Positions 53,015 through 62,114 of a DNA stretch of 64,000 nucleotides are shown one piece after another. Position 1 is the stretch's first letter; each line of letters starts with the position of its first letter. The stretch covers positions 1-64,000 of the forward strand of contig JAHQWH010000226.1 of NCBI GenBank assembly GCA_029856105.1, given 5' to 3'. The position numbers and the translations under genes are program-made. This DNA comes from Promethearchaeia archaeon (lineage in GTDB: Archaea; Asgardarchaeota; Lokiarchaeia; Sigyniarchaeales; SOKP01). Below the pieces are notes generated by a model. The model saw nothing but the letters and a program-made list of their open reading frames with translations. It made no database searches and was not told where the DNA came from.

Positions 53015-54157
53015 ATGTCAGAAGAAAAATATAAAAAAGCAGCAAATATAATTATAAAGGCAGGCTCGCTCCCTTTTCCGGTTAACGATACGTTGATTGA
53101 AATTTTAAAGCTACTCCTTACAGAGGAAGAATTAGAATTTATCAACGCTTTTAAGAGAAAAACCTCTCAAACAATGGAGCAGCTAACAAAGAGTAGTAAG
53201 CTGTCAGAAGCTCAAATCTTGTCGTTTATTAATCCTTTAGCTAAAAAAGGATTTATTTTTAATCAACCGAGCTCTAAAGGTTTAATGGTCTATAGATTAA
53301 TGCCAATAGTAATGGTCGGAGTTTTTGAATACCTTTTTATGAAAAAAATCGAATTTTCTGAAACCGAAAAGAAAATAGCAAAAATGTTTGAAATCTACTT
53401 TGACGAAATTGCAGATTTTATTCAAGGAAATTACGATGTGGTCTTACCTGTTTTTGAGAAAATGCTTCCAATCGATAGAACCGTACCGAATCTAAACAAA
53501 AGCGTTCAAGGAGCTGAAATAAACATCTCCATCAATGAAGCTATAGAAGTTCCTGAAGAAATAATTTTACCTAATCAAAAAATCGAAGAAATCATTGAGA
53601 AATTTGATGTTATCGCAGTAGGGCATTGCTTTTGTAGGCACCATAGAGATCTACTAGGAAAACCATGTAAGCAAACAGATCTTAGAGAAAATTGCTTTAC
53701 TTTCGGAAAATCGGCAAAATACGTGAGTGAGCAAGGGTTTGCTCGCTTAATCTCAAAAGAAGAAGCGTTAAAAATAATGAAAGCGTCTGAGGAGGATGGT
53801 TTAGTGCATAAAGCTTTTCATCCACATTCCGATATAAACAAAGACGAGACTAGCATATGTAATTGCTGTAACGATTGTTGTGGGACGATCGAATGGTGGA
53901 AATTAGGGTTAGCCGCTATGATTAATTCAACCAACTATCTAGCACAGGTAAACGAAGATTTATGCGTGGGATGCGGAACATGCGTAGAATATTGCTCTGT
54001 AAATGCTATTGAATTGGACGATAATAATATCGCACGAGTTAGATCCGAGTTCTGCATTGGATGTGGAGTTTGCGCTCATTTTTGTCCAGAAGACGCAATC
54101 TCACTCTTAGAAGGTATGAGAAGAGTCTTTGTACCTCCGCCTAGGTTGAGAAAATAG
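53015..54157 (+). CDS. Ferredoxin-domain protein with N-terminal helical/HTH-like region
   Basis: The protein of 380 residues has an N-terminal region of about 100 residues with winged-helix character (T-M-E-Q-L-T-K-S-S-K-L-S-E-A-Q-I-L-S). A central Cys-rich region follows (C-F-C-R-H-H, about residue 207, and C-N-C-C-N-D-C-C). The C-terminus has two ferredoxin motifs, C-V-G-C-G-T-C-V-E-Y-C and C-I-G-C-G-V-C-A-H-F-C, able to bind two [4Fe-4S] clusters. It is a cytosolic redox or sensor protein. The N-terminal fold suggests it might couple redox state to DNA binding, but this is inference. ATG at 53015 is preferred over the TTG three codons upstream. Confidence 0.8.
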   Translation: MSEEKYKKAANIIIKAGSLPFPVNDTLIEILKLLLTEEELEFINAFKRKTSQTMEQLTKSSKLSEAQILSFINPLAKKGFIFNQPSSKGLMVYRLMPIVMVGVFEYLFMKKIEFSETEKKIAKMFEIYFDEIADFIQGNYDVVLPVFEKMLPIDRTVPNLNKSVQGAEINISINEAIEVPEEIILPNQKIEEIIEKFDVIAVGHCFCRHHRDLLGKPCKQTDLRENCFTFGKSAKYVSEQGFARLISKEEALKIMKASEEDGLVHKAFHPHSDINKDETSICNCCNDCCGTIEWWKLGLAAMINSTNYLAQVNEDLCVGCGTCVEYCSVNAIELDDNNIARVRSEFCIGCGVCAHFCPEDAISLLEGMRRVFVPPPRLRK

Positions 54158-54196
54158 ACTCTTATAACATTAACACCAAAAATCTTTATTTTATTA

Positions 54197-54874
54197 CTAT
54201 CCTTTAATTTTTTGCTTGAATATATCTATTGTATCTGCGATCTCAGTTAATCTTATTGAAAACTCTTTTGGTTTCAATTTCTTTAAATTTTCGAAATTTT
54301 CAATAATTTCTTTAAATTCGTCAACCCAAATTTTCATAAGCAATTCGCTTTCTTTTCCTTGAATTAGTTTCCTTAAAGATTTGGTTATCGAAATATTAAT
54401 TTTATCCATGAGTTTTTTTTCGTTTACCGTGTATGATATTTTCAAAACATCCTGTTGGGTTTTAAGAGTTTCAACATCTTCTTGCATCTGAGATTTATGT
54501 ATTAGTAGTTGTTCGTTAAATTTATTAATCATATCCATTATGATTTCTTCTTGTGTTTTAATTGTTTGCTCCATCCTTTCTTGATTAAGGGAGATGTCTT
54601 TTTTTATTGCTGTAATTATTTCATTTGCAGATTTTAAAGAAGTCTCTAATTTAATTATTTGATTTGTTAAATTTTGAATAGTTTCAGAGTTTTTTTTTAC
54701 CGAATCTATTTTATCTTGAGCTTTATCAAATCGTTCTTCTAAATTTTTTACTCTTTTTGGCATGTTTTTCAAAGAATTGATTGAGTCGTTTAATTTTTTT
54801 GTTTGCTCAATTAGATTTTGAAAATCCTTAGGGGAGATTTCTTCTAGTTTATCTTTTTTAGGAATTTTGACCAC
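54197..54874 (-). CDS. Coiled-coil protein
   Basis: The 225-residue protein is almost entirely predicted coiled coil, with heptads such as L-N-D-S-I-N-S-L-K-N-M and I-I-K-L-E-T-S-L-K-S-A, and is rich in Lys, Glu and Ile. Its start overlaps the end of the GTPase gene by 17 bases, so translation is probably coupled. It is likely an effector, tether or filament-forming partner of that GTPase. The start is a GTG inside G-G-G-T-G-G-T-C, a sequence that itself resembles a ribosome binding site; an ATT three codons later is another candidate. Confidence 0.75.
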   Translation of the reverse strand: MVKIPKKDKLEEISPKDFQNLIEQTKKLNDSINSLKNMPKRVKNLEERFDKAQDKIDSVKKNSETIQNLTNQIIKLETSLKSANEIITAIKKDISLNQERMEQTIKTQEEIIMDMINKFNEQLLIHKSQMQEDVETLKTQQDVLKISYTVNEKKLMDKINISITKSLRKLIQGKESELLMKIWVDEFKEIIENFENLKKLKPKEFSIRLTEIADTIDIFKQKIKG

Positions 54875-55871
54875 CCTTTATGACTTTTTCAGCTTTAGTA
54901 TTACTAACATCTTCGATTGATTGTAGCTCTAAAATCGAGTCGAGTTTTAATTTGAAATCTTCTTTAAAATTTGTTAGATCATCTAATGTTTTGTCTATAT
55001 TAACTATAAGTGAATCAATTGGACTTTTTTTTAATTTATTAATTATATCTGAAATCATCGCTATGTTATTACCGAACGCATTAACAATATTTTCCTTAAT
55101 TTGGTTAACATCGATGTCGCTTTCGCTAATTTTTTTAAGATCATTGATTTCTTTAAGAGTGACTATATCATTTTCAGAAGATTTTATATTTTTCTTTATA
55201 ATTTTAGGAGTTATAATTCTATGAAGCTTACTTGGATCGATTTCTTCTAAATTAATAATTAATTCTTGCAATTCTTTGTCATTTTTCTTAATCAAGTCAA
55301 GAAATTGCTCGGAAACTCTTTTAAATTGTATATCATTGCTTTCTTCTTCTAACTTTTTCAGATAGTCTAATACAACCAAAGAAAATACCTCAGAAATATT
55401 ATCTTGAGACTTCGCTGATACGAAAATAATGGGATAACCTTCGATTTGGTATTGGCGTATATTGTTTAAGAGAATCTCAAATTCTTCTGGTTTTATCAAA
55501 TCTGATTTGTTTCCAATTAAATAGGTGATACAATCAGGAGAAAAATTAGATAAGTTCTTTAGATATGTTTTTTTGATTTCTTGTAACGTTTCTTTCGGAT
55601 TGCTTAAGTCAAAAATCAAAAAAGCTACATCTAAATTACTGAAAAACACTGGATTCAGGGGGTTAAAGCTTCTTTGGCCCCCAATATCCCAAATATTCAA
55701 CCTAATATGAATATCATTTAACTTATACTCTTTTCTTGCAATATTAGACCCTATAGTTGGGATGTACATCGAGGGGAATTCTTTACCTACAAAACTATTC
55801 ACTACTGAGGTTTTACCAATGCCCCAAAGTCCTACGATAGTAAGTTTGATGTTTATCTCAGAGACAATCAT
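54858..55871 (-). CDS. Arf/Rab-like small GTPase with helical C-terminal extension
   Basis: The first 165 residues form a small GTPase: P-loop G-L-W-G-I-G-K-T-S (14-22), switch I Thr in P-T-I-G, G3 W-D-I-G-G-Q (61-66), G4 N-K-S-D (121-124) and G5 S-A-K (152-154). Gly-Gly-Gln in G3 is Arf-like, while the switch I T-I-G resembles Rab/Ras. A helical extension of about 170 residues follows, without Cys at the end, so no prenylation signal is visible. It would cycle between GTP and GDP forms and recruit effectors. The next gene on the strand overlaps it and encodes a coiled-coil protein. Confidence 0.9.
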   Translation of the reverse strand: MIVSEINIKLTIVGLWGIGKTSVVNSFVGKEFPSMYIPTIGSNIARKEYKLNDIHIRLNIWDIGGQRSFNPLNPVFFSNLDVAFLIFDLSNPKETLQEIKKTYLKNLSNFSPDCITYLIGNKSDLIKPEEFEILLNNIRQYQIEGYPIIFVSAKSQDNISEVFSLVVLDYLKKLEEESNDIQFKRVSEQFLDLIKKNDKELQELIINLEEIDPSKLHRIITPKIIKKNIKSSENDIVTLKEINDLKKISESDIDVNQIKENIVNAFGNNIAMISDIINKLKKSPIDSLIVNIDKTLDDLTNFKEDFKLKLDSILELQSIEDVSNTKAEKVIKGGQNS

Positions 55872-55950
55872 AATTGCTCACTTGATAAAAAATATTTGAC
55901 AATTTAATAGAATATAACAAGAGGTTTATTTAAATATGCTCAATCGAAAA

Positions 55951-56538
55951 CTACTCATTATTATTTTTTGCTGAAAACTTCTTGAAAGCGTAAACAATTC
56001 GTTGAATTACTGTAATATTAGTCCCAATAGCAAGAATAATCATGGTCCACCAGATAGCGGTGGGAAACCAGATTTGCAAAATCGAACCTATTAAAATAAT
56101 TGGGATTCTATCCGTTCTCTCCAATAGTCCTACGCCGTATAAGTTTGGTACGCCTAAAGTTTCAATTTTAGCTCTAGTATAAGAAGTCATAAAAGCTCCA
56201 AAAATAGTTATAAATCCAATATACACTTCGGTATAGCCCCCAAATATAATTCCAAAAAAAATAAAGAAATCTCCAATTCGATCCAAAGTAGAATCTAAAA
56301 ACGCCCCTAATGTTGTTGGCCCTTGAAGTCGTGCAATTACCCCATCTAACTGATCAAAGAATTCGACGAGAAATAAACAAATTATTATAAAAATTATGTT
56401 TTGGAAGATAAATCCAAAAAAAGTTAATAATGAGAAAAAAAGTCCTATTAATGTTATTACGTTTGCCGGTATTTTGGTTAACTTTTTAGCGAGAGGGAGC
56501 AGTAGTTTTTCTGAGAATTTCTTAACTCGTAATAACAT
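55951..56538 (-). CDS. CDP-alcohol phosphatidyltransferase (archaeal phospholipid synthase)
   Basis: The 195-residue membrane protein has the CDP-alcohol phosphotransferase motif D-Q-L-D-G-V-I-A-R followed by G-A-F-L-D-S-T-L-D-R, close to the consensus D-G-x2-A-R-x8-G-x3-D-x3-D but with seven residues in the central gap. About five helices surround it. It transfers a phosphatidyl- or archaetidyl group from the CDP-activated lipid to an alcohol such as inositol phosphate or serine. Given the archaeal context, archaetidylinositol phosphate synthesis is the best guess. The start ATG is in a slightly basic segment. Confidence 0.85.
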   Translation of the reverse strand: MLLRVKKFSEKLLLPLAKKLTKIPANVITLIGLFFSLLTFFGFIFQNIIFIIICLFLVEFFDQLDGVIARLQGPTTLGAFLDSTLDRIGDFFIFFGIIFGGYTEVYIGFITIFGAFMTSYTRAKIETLGVPNLYGVGLLERTDRIPIILIGSILQIWFPTAIWWTMIILAIGTNITVIQRIVYAFKKFSAKNNNE

Positions 56539-56632
56539 CTCGTTTTACACCAATATAATTAAAGAATTGTATTATTTTTTAAATAAAAGATTTATGGTAA
56601 TTAAAAATTAATTAGTCCTTAAAATCATGAAT

Positions 56633-56650
56633 AAAAAAATAAATAAAAAG
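56633..56650 (-). terminator. Poly-T terminator (minus strand) of the carboxypeptidase gene
   Basis: A-rich plus-strand sequence with several A-runs occurs just beyond the carboxypeptidase stop codon and reads as T-rich on its strand. Confidence 0.4.
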
Positions 56651-56665
56651 AAATTGAAAAAGAAA

Positions 56666-58159
56666 TTAGAATCCATAAATAGGATAAAACTTCTTTTCTA
56701 TGTATTCTATAAAATAGTTTGGATTTAAATCTTCCCCTGTAATTCTTTTAATTAATTCGTTTGCTTGATAAATTTTACCGTATTGGTGTACATTTTCTCG
56801 TAAGTAAGTAAGTAAGTTTGAAAAGTTTCCCTTTTCGTATTCCTCAGGTAGGGACGGATTTTTTTTAAGAGCGTCTCTATAAATCTGGGCGCCATATAAA
56901 TTACCCAAAAAGTATGTAGGAAAATAACCGAAATATCCAGAGCTCCAATGTACGTCTTGCAACACGCCATCGGCATCACTTGGTGGAGTGACCCCCAATA
57001 GGCTTTCCATTTTTTCGTTCCATAAATTGGGTAGTTCACTAACCTGTACTTTTCCTTCTATAATGTCTTTTTCCATTTCAAATCTGAGAATAATGTGCAT
57101 ACCGTAAGTAACTTCATCGGCTTCTACACGGATCAATGAAGGTTGCACCGTATTAATACTACGATAAAAATCTTCCATATTTTTCCTCTTCAAATTTTTT
57201 GGAAACCTTTTTTCCAGTTTAGGATACCAGAATTTCCAAAACTCTTTACTGCGTCCAACCATGTTTTCCCACATGCGAGATTGAGATTCGTGGATACCCA
57301 TCGAACATCCACCTGCTAAAATGGTGTCGTGAATATTTTCCTTAAATCCCATTTCATAAAGACCGTGCCCACATTCGTGAATAGTTCCAAAAAGGCATGC
57401 TGAGAAGAAATCTTCATTAATTCGCGTAGTAATTCGCGTATCAGTCGACGATAAAGATGTTGTAAACGGATGTGCTGATTTGTCTTGACGGCCATGTTCG
57501 AGATCAAAATTTAGTTTTTTAATAACTTCAATACTAAATTTCCACTGCTCATCAGGGTTCCATTTTTGCGTGATAATTGAAAAATCAGGTTTATCGCTTG
57601 AAGAGTCTAATTTTTTAATAATTTTGATTAGTTTTGGTTTTGATTCATTAAAAATGTTAGCAATCCAATTGTATGTCGCACCTGGTTCGTAAAGATCAAT
57701 TAGAGTAGAGTATGGGTCCGGGTGGGTCTCCAATTTATTAGCGACTTCTATTTGCAAACCAGTCATCTTTTCTAAAAGAGGTTGAAAAATTGAAAAATCG
57801 TCTTTTTTCCTCGCTTCCACCCATTTACTATGGCCAATAGAAGCGGTTTTTGCGATTTCTTCCACTAATTCAGTTGGTAATTTAACTTCCAGCTCATATG
57901 CTCTTTTGGCTTCACGTAAAGTGGCAGCATCAATTAAATTTAAATCATTTAGTTTCTCAGCTTTTTTTATTAAATTTCTAATTTTTTCGGAAATTAATCG
58001 TTCGTGCACAATTTTGCTCATGAGTGCGTTTTGCGCGCCTCTCCCCTCAAACGCTCCGTGAGGTAAATTAACCTGTTCGTCCCATCCTAATAAAGCACGG
58101 ATATAATTAAGACGAGTTATTTCGGTAAATTCTTTTTTAAGTTCTTTTATAGGATTCAT
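56666..58159 (-). CDS. M32 family carboxypeptidase (Taq type)
   Basis: The 497-residue protein carries the zinc motif H-E-C-G-H (in T-I-H-E-C-G-H-G-L-Y-E, about residue 267) and other M32 signatures: H-P-F-T-T near residue 228, E-S-Q-S-R-M-W-E-N near 292 and the later D-V-H-W-S-S-G-Y-F-G-Y-F-P-T near 405. It removes single amino acids from peptide C-termini in the cytosol. The length of about 500 matches the family. It has no signal peptide. Its gene is not visibly linked to a pathway. Confidence 0.94.
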   Translation of the reverse strand: MNPIKELKKEFTEITRLNYIRALLGWDEQVNLPHGAFEGRGAQNALMSKIVHERLISEKIRNLIKKAEKLNDLNLIDAATLREAKRAYELEVKLPTELVEEIAKTASIGHSKWVEARKKDDFSIFQPLLEKMTGLQIEVANKLETHPDPYSTLIDLYEPGATYNWIANIFNESKPKLIKIIKKLDSSSDKPDFSIITQKWNPDEQWKFSIEVIKKLNFDLEHGRQDKSAHPFTTSLSSTDTRITTRINEDFFSACLFGTIHECGHGLYEMGFKENIHDTILAGGCSMGIHESQSRMWENMVGRSKEFWKFWYPKLEKRFPKNLKRKNMEDFYRSINTVQPSLIRVEADEVTYGMHIILRFEMEKDIIEGKVQVSELPNLWNEKMESLLGVTPPSDADGVLQDVHWSSGYFGYFPTYFLGNLYGAQIYRDALKKNPSLPEEYEKGNFSNLLTYLRENVHQYGKIYQANELIKRITGEDLNPNYFIEYIEKKFYPIYGF

Positions 58160-58353
58160 CTTAGATAAGTTAGTTTTATATATTTTTTAATTTGATATAT
58201 ACGACTTATATCAATGTAACCAAAAAAAATTTCTGTTTTATCAAAAAAATAATTTTTTAAGAGTTCAGAATCTGTATTAATTAAAGTTTTTAAATTAAGT
58301 GATAAATTATTTATTAATCTCTTTCAAATAATTAAAGTTAACGTGAAAAATCA

Positions 58354-58704
58354 GTGTCTTACGACTCAGAGAATTTGATAGTTATTTCTTTTGTTGGAAT
58401 ATACATATTAATTGTTCTTATACTTATCATTAGGGGAAAAAAAGAAAACAGAAATTTAGTAATTCAAATTTTGCTTATTTCTGCTCTTATTTTTATAAAC
58501 TCGTTTATTCGATTTCCTATATTTAACTTTATTATTTTAATAACTATAGTTGCTTTGTTTTGTTATATATTAGTAGCATTACTTAAACCATATGTGTTAG
58601 TCAAAAAAGAGAAAGATTCGTTCTTAAAATTAGATAAAAGTATAAATGAAAATACTGAAAACTCTAATTCTTCAAATGAAAACGCCATAAATGGGGGGGA
58701 TTAA
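58354..58704 (+). CDS. Small membrane protein preceding the NuoN-like gene
   Basis: The 116-residue protein has three hydrophobic helices (about residues 8-26, 35-55 and 58-80) and a hydrophilic Asn/Ser/Glu-rich tail. It overlaps the next gene by 14 bases, so the two are likely translated together. The start is GTG. No family is recognised; the position suggests a small subunit of the same membrane complex. Confidence 0.65.
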   Translation: MSYDSENLIVISFVGIYILIVLILIIRGKKENRNLVIQILLISALIFINSFIRFPIFNFIILITIVALFCYILVALLKPYVLVKKEKDSFLKLDKSINENTENSNSSNENAINGGD

Positions 58705-60190
58705 TATAACAAACATAATTACAGCTTTAGCACCTTTAATCCCTATGTATGTCCTTTTCTTTGGGGCTTTTGTCGCATATATCTTACAAAGTGATGTTAA
58801 AAGGAAACAGGTGATTTTTGGATTATTGTTTTTCAATTTAGTTCTTAATTCATTTTTGTGTGTAATGCACATTTTTTATTATTTTAATGGTTCAAATTTA
58901 AAAGGTACATACATAACAATCGAACTGATACTTATTTTTGGTTTAATTGCAACCCAGTTTTCTAATAATCAACTAAAAGATTCTCCAAATAAAAGTTTAT
59001 ATGATTTTCTTGTGCTAATCATTATATTTGGGTTAATTGGAATCGTTTTAACGACAAATATAATGTCCACCGTTTTATGGTTTCTGTTCCTCTCTCTAAT
59101 TTTTGGCGTAATCTTCTTCATCGATAATTTCAAAAAAGAGTTAGAATTGTTAAAATTCTATTTTATTGTTCTAATCATCAGCGCAATTTGCTTGATAGGA
59201 GCAACAATTTTAATTTATTTAGCAACTGGAAGTCTAGAATTAGACGTAATAAATGGAATTCAAATCTCCGAAGAGCTCAATAATTTTATCTCAGTCACTT
59301 TATTCTTAGGAATTGGTTTATTATGTGGTTTGGTTCCTTTCTCAATATTTCATTTGAAAAATTATTTTCAAGATAATTCATACGCTAACTTGCTTCTTTT
59401 TACAATTTTTATTTACATTATCTCTTTTATTGCGATTAGAATTCTTAATGTCTTAAGTTACGAGTCGTTGTTAGTCAGTTTTGCGCTAATGACTCTTTTA
59501 ATTCTGGGGATAATATTATCTATGGTTTATATTATAATAGAATTATTTACCCACATAGATGGAAATACATATTCTATTAAAAAAATATTTGGATATTCGG
59601 TTGTATTAGATTTTAACATGGTTTTAATATTCGTTGTGTTTTCTAATCTACTAACTACTCCTTTAAATGAGATTTTTCTAAATTCTATAATTTATTTCTT
59701 ACTGACTATTTTTTCGGTTAAAATGTTAATTTTTTTTACTTTCTATCCCGTCACAATTAATACTGACGAAGATAACATGAAGTTATTAGGTGGCTTTAAG
59801 AACGAGTATAGAAAGTTTGGTACGGCTTTATTAGTTTCGGGTTTAATTATTATTGTTTTATTAGGCTTTTTGTTTTTAAATAATACTTTACCTATACTAT
59901 TTAGTTATGAAATTACTTCTAATTCTTTATATTCATTGACAGCAAGTTTTGTCCTAACGGTTTATGTTCTATTTTTAATAATGGTTCTTATTTTTATATC
60001 TATAAATTTCAATCACTTATATAACCAGAATGAACCTCAATATATACAAAGGGATAGTGCGAAAAATATACGTTCAATTGATTTTATGCCTATTATGATC
60101 CTTTTAATTATAATTATTTGTCTCAGTTTAAGCTATATCTTTATTGGCAACTTTTATTACGATTTATTCAAAGATTTCTTTTATTTTTAA
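58691..60190 (+). CDS. NuoN/Mrp antiporter-like membrane protein, degenerate
   Basis: The 499-residue protein has about fourteen membrane helices. A central segment, G-L-V-P-F-S-I-F-H-L-K-N-Y-F, fits the G-x-x-P-F-H-x-W motif of proton-pumping NADH dehydrogenase and Mrp antiporter subunits. The lysine and glutamate needed for proton transfer in those subunits seem to be missing: the equivalent TM5 segment is L-W-F-L-F-L-S-L. It may be an inactive structural or ion-specialised relative. The gene overlaps the previous one, and no other respiratory gene lies nearby, so the complex it belongs to is unknown. Confidence 0.6.
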   Translation: MGGINITNIITALAPLIPMYVLFFGAFVAYILQSDVKRKQVIFGLLFFNLVLNSFLCVMHIFYYFNGSNLKGTYITIELILIFGLIATQFSNNQLKDSPNKSLYDFLVLIIIFGLIGIVLTTNIMSTVLWFLFLSLIFGVIFFIDNFKKELELLKFYFIVLIISAICLIGATILIYLATGSLELDVINGIQISEELNNFISVTLFLGIGLLCGLVPFSIFHLKNYFQDNSYANLLLFTIFIYIISFIAIRILNVLSYESLLVSFALMTLLILGIILSMVYIIIELFTHIDGNTYSIKKIFGYSVVLDFNMVLIFVVFSNLLTTPLNEIFLNSIIYFLLTIFSVKMLIFFTFYPVTINTDEDNMKLLGGFKNEYRKFGTALLVSGLIIIVLLGFLFLNNTLPILFSYEITSNSLYSLTASFVLTVYVLFLIMVLIFISINFNHLYNQNEPQYIQRDSAKNIRSIDFMPIMILLIIIICLSLSYIFIGNFYYDLFKDFFYF

Positions 60191-60220
60191 AGAATTAGCT
60201 CAAAATTTAATAAATAACGC

Positions 60221-61732
60221 CTATACAGAGTCGTGTTTCACAAATATTTCAGCTGCGAATTCGACATCCTCTATAGTAAGAGGTCTTGCCATGGTTTTTT
60301 GTAGCTCGGTTATCAATTGTAGGCATAACTCTAAGCTTAGCGAACTACCTTTCTTTTCGATCGTCCTTTGAAGCGTGCTTGATAATTCCTCACCAATCTT
60401 TCTCTCTTCAAGTATAGGTCGTTTTTCTTCAGGAATAACCAAATTTATATCAAGCGTGATATCTTCTTTGTCCAATTCAGCTTCTTTTGACTCAACCGTA
60501 GAATCAGATTTTGAAAATAACATTAAATCCTCAGCCTTTTTCTCTATTTTTTGCGATTTTTGAGCTCTATAAGTAGTTTTTGGTACTTCTGCTGATGGTG
60601 GCGCTTTTACATCTGATTTACTTGAAGGTAAAGGTTGTACTTTAATACTTTTAGAGAACTGAATTTTTCCCGGGATTTCAAATTTCATTTTCTTATCTGC
60701 TTTTTTTCTTAGTTCAGCTTGCTCGGCTACTTTTTTTTGTAACTCATCTAAATTTTTCTTGAGCTTGTTTATGTAAGTAAAATCTTGATAGTTGTTACAT
60801 ATTTTTATCAATTCTTTATACTTAGAAATAGCGAGTATTAAGTTTCCCTCTCTTTTTAGATTTTCTGCTTCATTCAACAATTCTGTAAAATAATGAGGTA
60901 ATAGTTTTTTTAAACTCAGCATTTTAGCAATTAAAGATTTGATTTTTTCTTTAATGTTCGCTTCGATTAAAGAAATTTCTTCGAAATGTGGAATGTCTAA
61001 TTCGTTCTTTATGAGTTTAATATCTTCATCTTCAACTAAGTCGCGCTTAGTTCCGAGAATCAGTAATTTTGAGAATTTGCTTTCTTGCTTTTGCAAGTTT
61101 AGGAAGTGATTAATCACTCGTAAATGGTAATTTGATAAATCAAATAGTAGGATGACCAAATCGGAGCCTTTTATAAATTTTGACCACATGAGCGAGAAGT
61201 TATCATTAAGGGCAAAATCCCAAATATCAAATTTCAGGTTGTCAACCATATACTCAGAAGTTCTAGCAAAATTCATGATTGCGCGCTCCTTACCACCTCT
61301 CAGCATAGTATAAAGCAAAGTTTTTCCTGAATGAGTTGGACCTATTATTGTAATTTTTGAGTGTAATTCGTATTGCTGTTCTCTTAAAAAGTCTACAAAT
61401 TCTCGCTTATTTTCACTTGAATTTTTTATATCTATCGGGTTTGGGAACAATTCTTTAAAATTTTTAGCCGTATTCTCTATCGTGGGACCGACATAATCAA
61501 GACTGTCTACCAAGTCGGTTATAAATAAGAATAGTACATTCCCCTCTGATTTGTGAAATATTTGAAAGTGTTCTGATACCGGTCGATGAAATATTTTACC
61601 GGGTATTGGCATTTCGATGAAGGATTGAATAATCTTTGTTACGTTATTCAACTCATCTTCTGCTAAAGCTAAAGCGTATGTATGATTGTAAATGCACTCA
61701 TTCATATGAAAAATGTGAATTTGTCGAAGCAA
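60221..61732 (-). CDS. Longin-like domain fused to an Arf-like GTPase
   Basis: The 503-residue protein has an N-terminal longin/roadblock-type domain (residues 1-100: I-H-I-F-H-M-N-E-C-I-Y, then L-F-L-F-I-T-D). A GTPase domain (about 122-275) follows with P-loop G-P-T-H-S-G-K-T (131-138) and G4 T-K-R-D (228-231). Its G3 box reads W-D-F-A-L-N instead of W-D-x-G-G-Q. A TPR-like helical pair (280-345), a disordered Lys/Ser/Pro-rich linker and a C-terminal helical segment complete it. Longin domains bind small GTPases in eukaryotic trafficking. Hydrolysis is probably impaired or altered. AGAGGAAG before the TTG supports the start. Confidence 0.85.
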   Translation of the reverse strand: MLRQIHIFHMNECIYNHTYALALAEDELNNVTKIIQSFIEMPIPGKIFHRPVSEHFQIFHKSEGNVLFLFITDLVDSLDYVGPTIENTAKNFKELFPNPIDIKNSSENKREFVDFLREQQYELHSKITIIGPTHSGKTLLYTMLRGGKERAIMNFARTSEYMVDNLKFDIWDFALNDNFSLMWSKFIKGSDLVILLFDLSNYHLRVINHFLNLQKQESKFSKLLILGTKRDLVEDEDIKLIKNELDIPHFEEISLIEANIKEKIKSLIAKMLSLKKLLPHYFTELLNEAENLKREGNLILAISKYKELIKICNNYQDFTYINKLKKNLDELQKKVAEQAELRKKADKKMKFEIPGKIQFSKSIKVQPLPSSKSDVKAPPSAEVPKTTYRAQKSQKIEKKAEDLMLFSKSDSTVESKEAELDKEDITLDINLVIPEEKRPILEERKIGEELSSTLQRTIEKKGSSLSLELCLQLITELQKTMARPLTIEDVEFAAEIFVKHDSV

Positions 61733-62114
61733 TTTCTTCCTCTTCCAGTCTTTATATTTTTAAGGAAACCTTTTTATCAATCTTAATAATTATTAGATAA
61801 CACTTCCTAATATAGTTTACATTACATTCGATTAATTTTAATTTTTAGGATCTTTTTTTTATTTCTTAGGAGAATAATGATATTTAGATTTTAACATAAG
61901 TGAATATATAATTATTCAGAAGTGGTATATAGTAAAAAGTTATCGAAGATTAAATACAAACATGTTAAATTTTAAATAATATCGCACCAAATCTTTTTTA
62001 AATTATAATTAAAACATCAAATTTGATTATATGACAACAATAAAATATAAGAAGTATATACTATATTACATAGTGGTAATAGCATTCTTTATTCAATAAT
62101 TTAAAATCTCGATA
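61733..62114. other. Divergent AT-rich intergenic region
   Basis: No open frame of note was seen. On the minus strand AAAAATATAAAG near 61754-61765 is a TATA-like promoter about 25-30 bases upstream of the longin-GTPase start. On the plus strand GTATATACTATAT near 62053-62065 is a TATA-like element for the unknown gene at 62115. The centre is non-coding and AT-rich. Confidence 0.4.
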
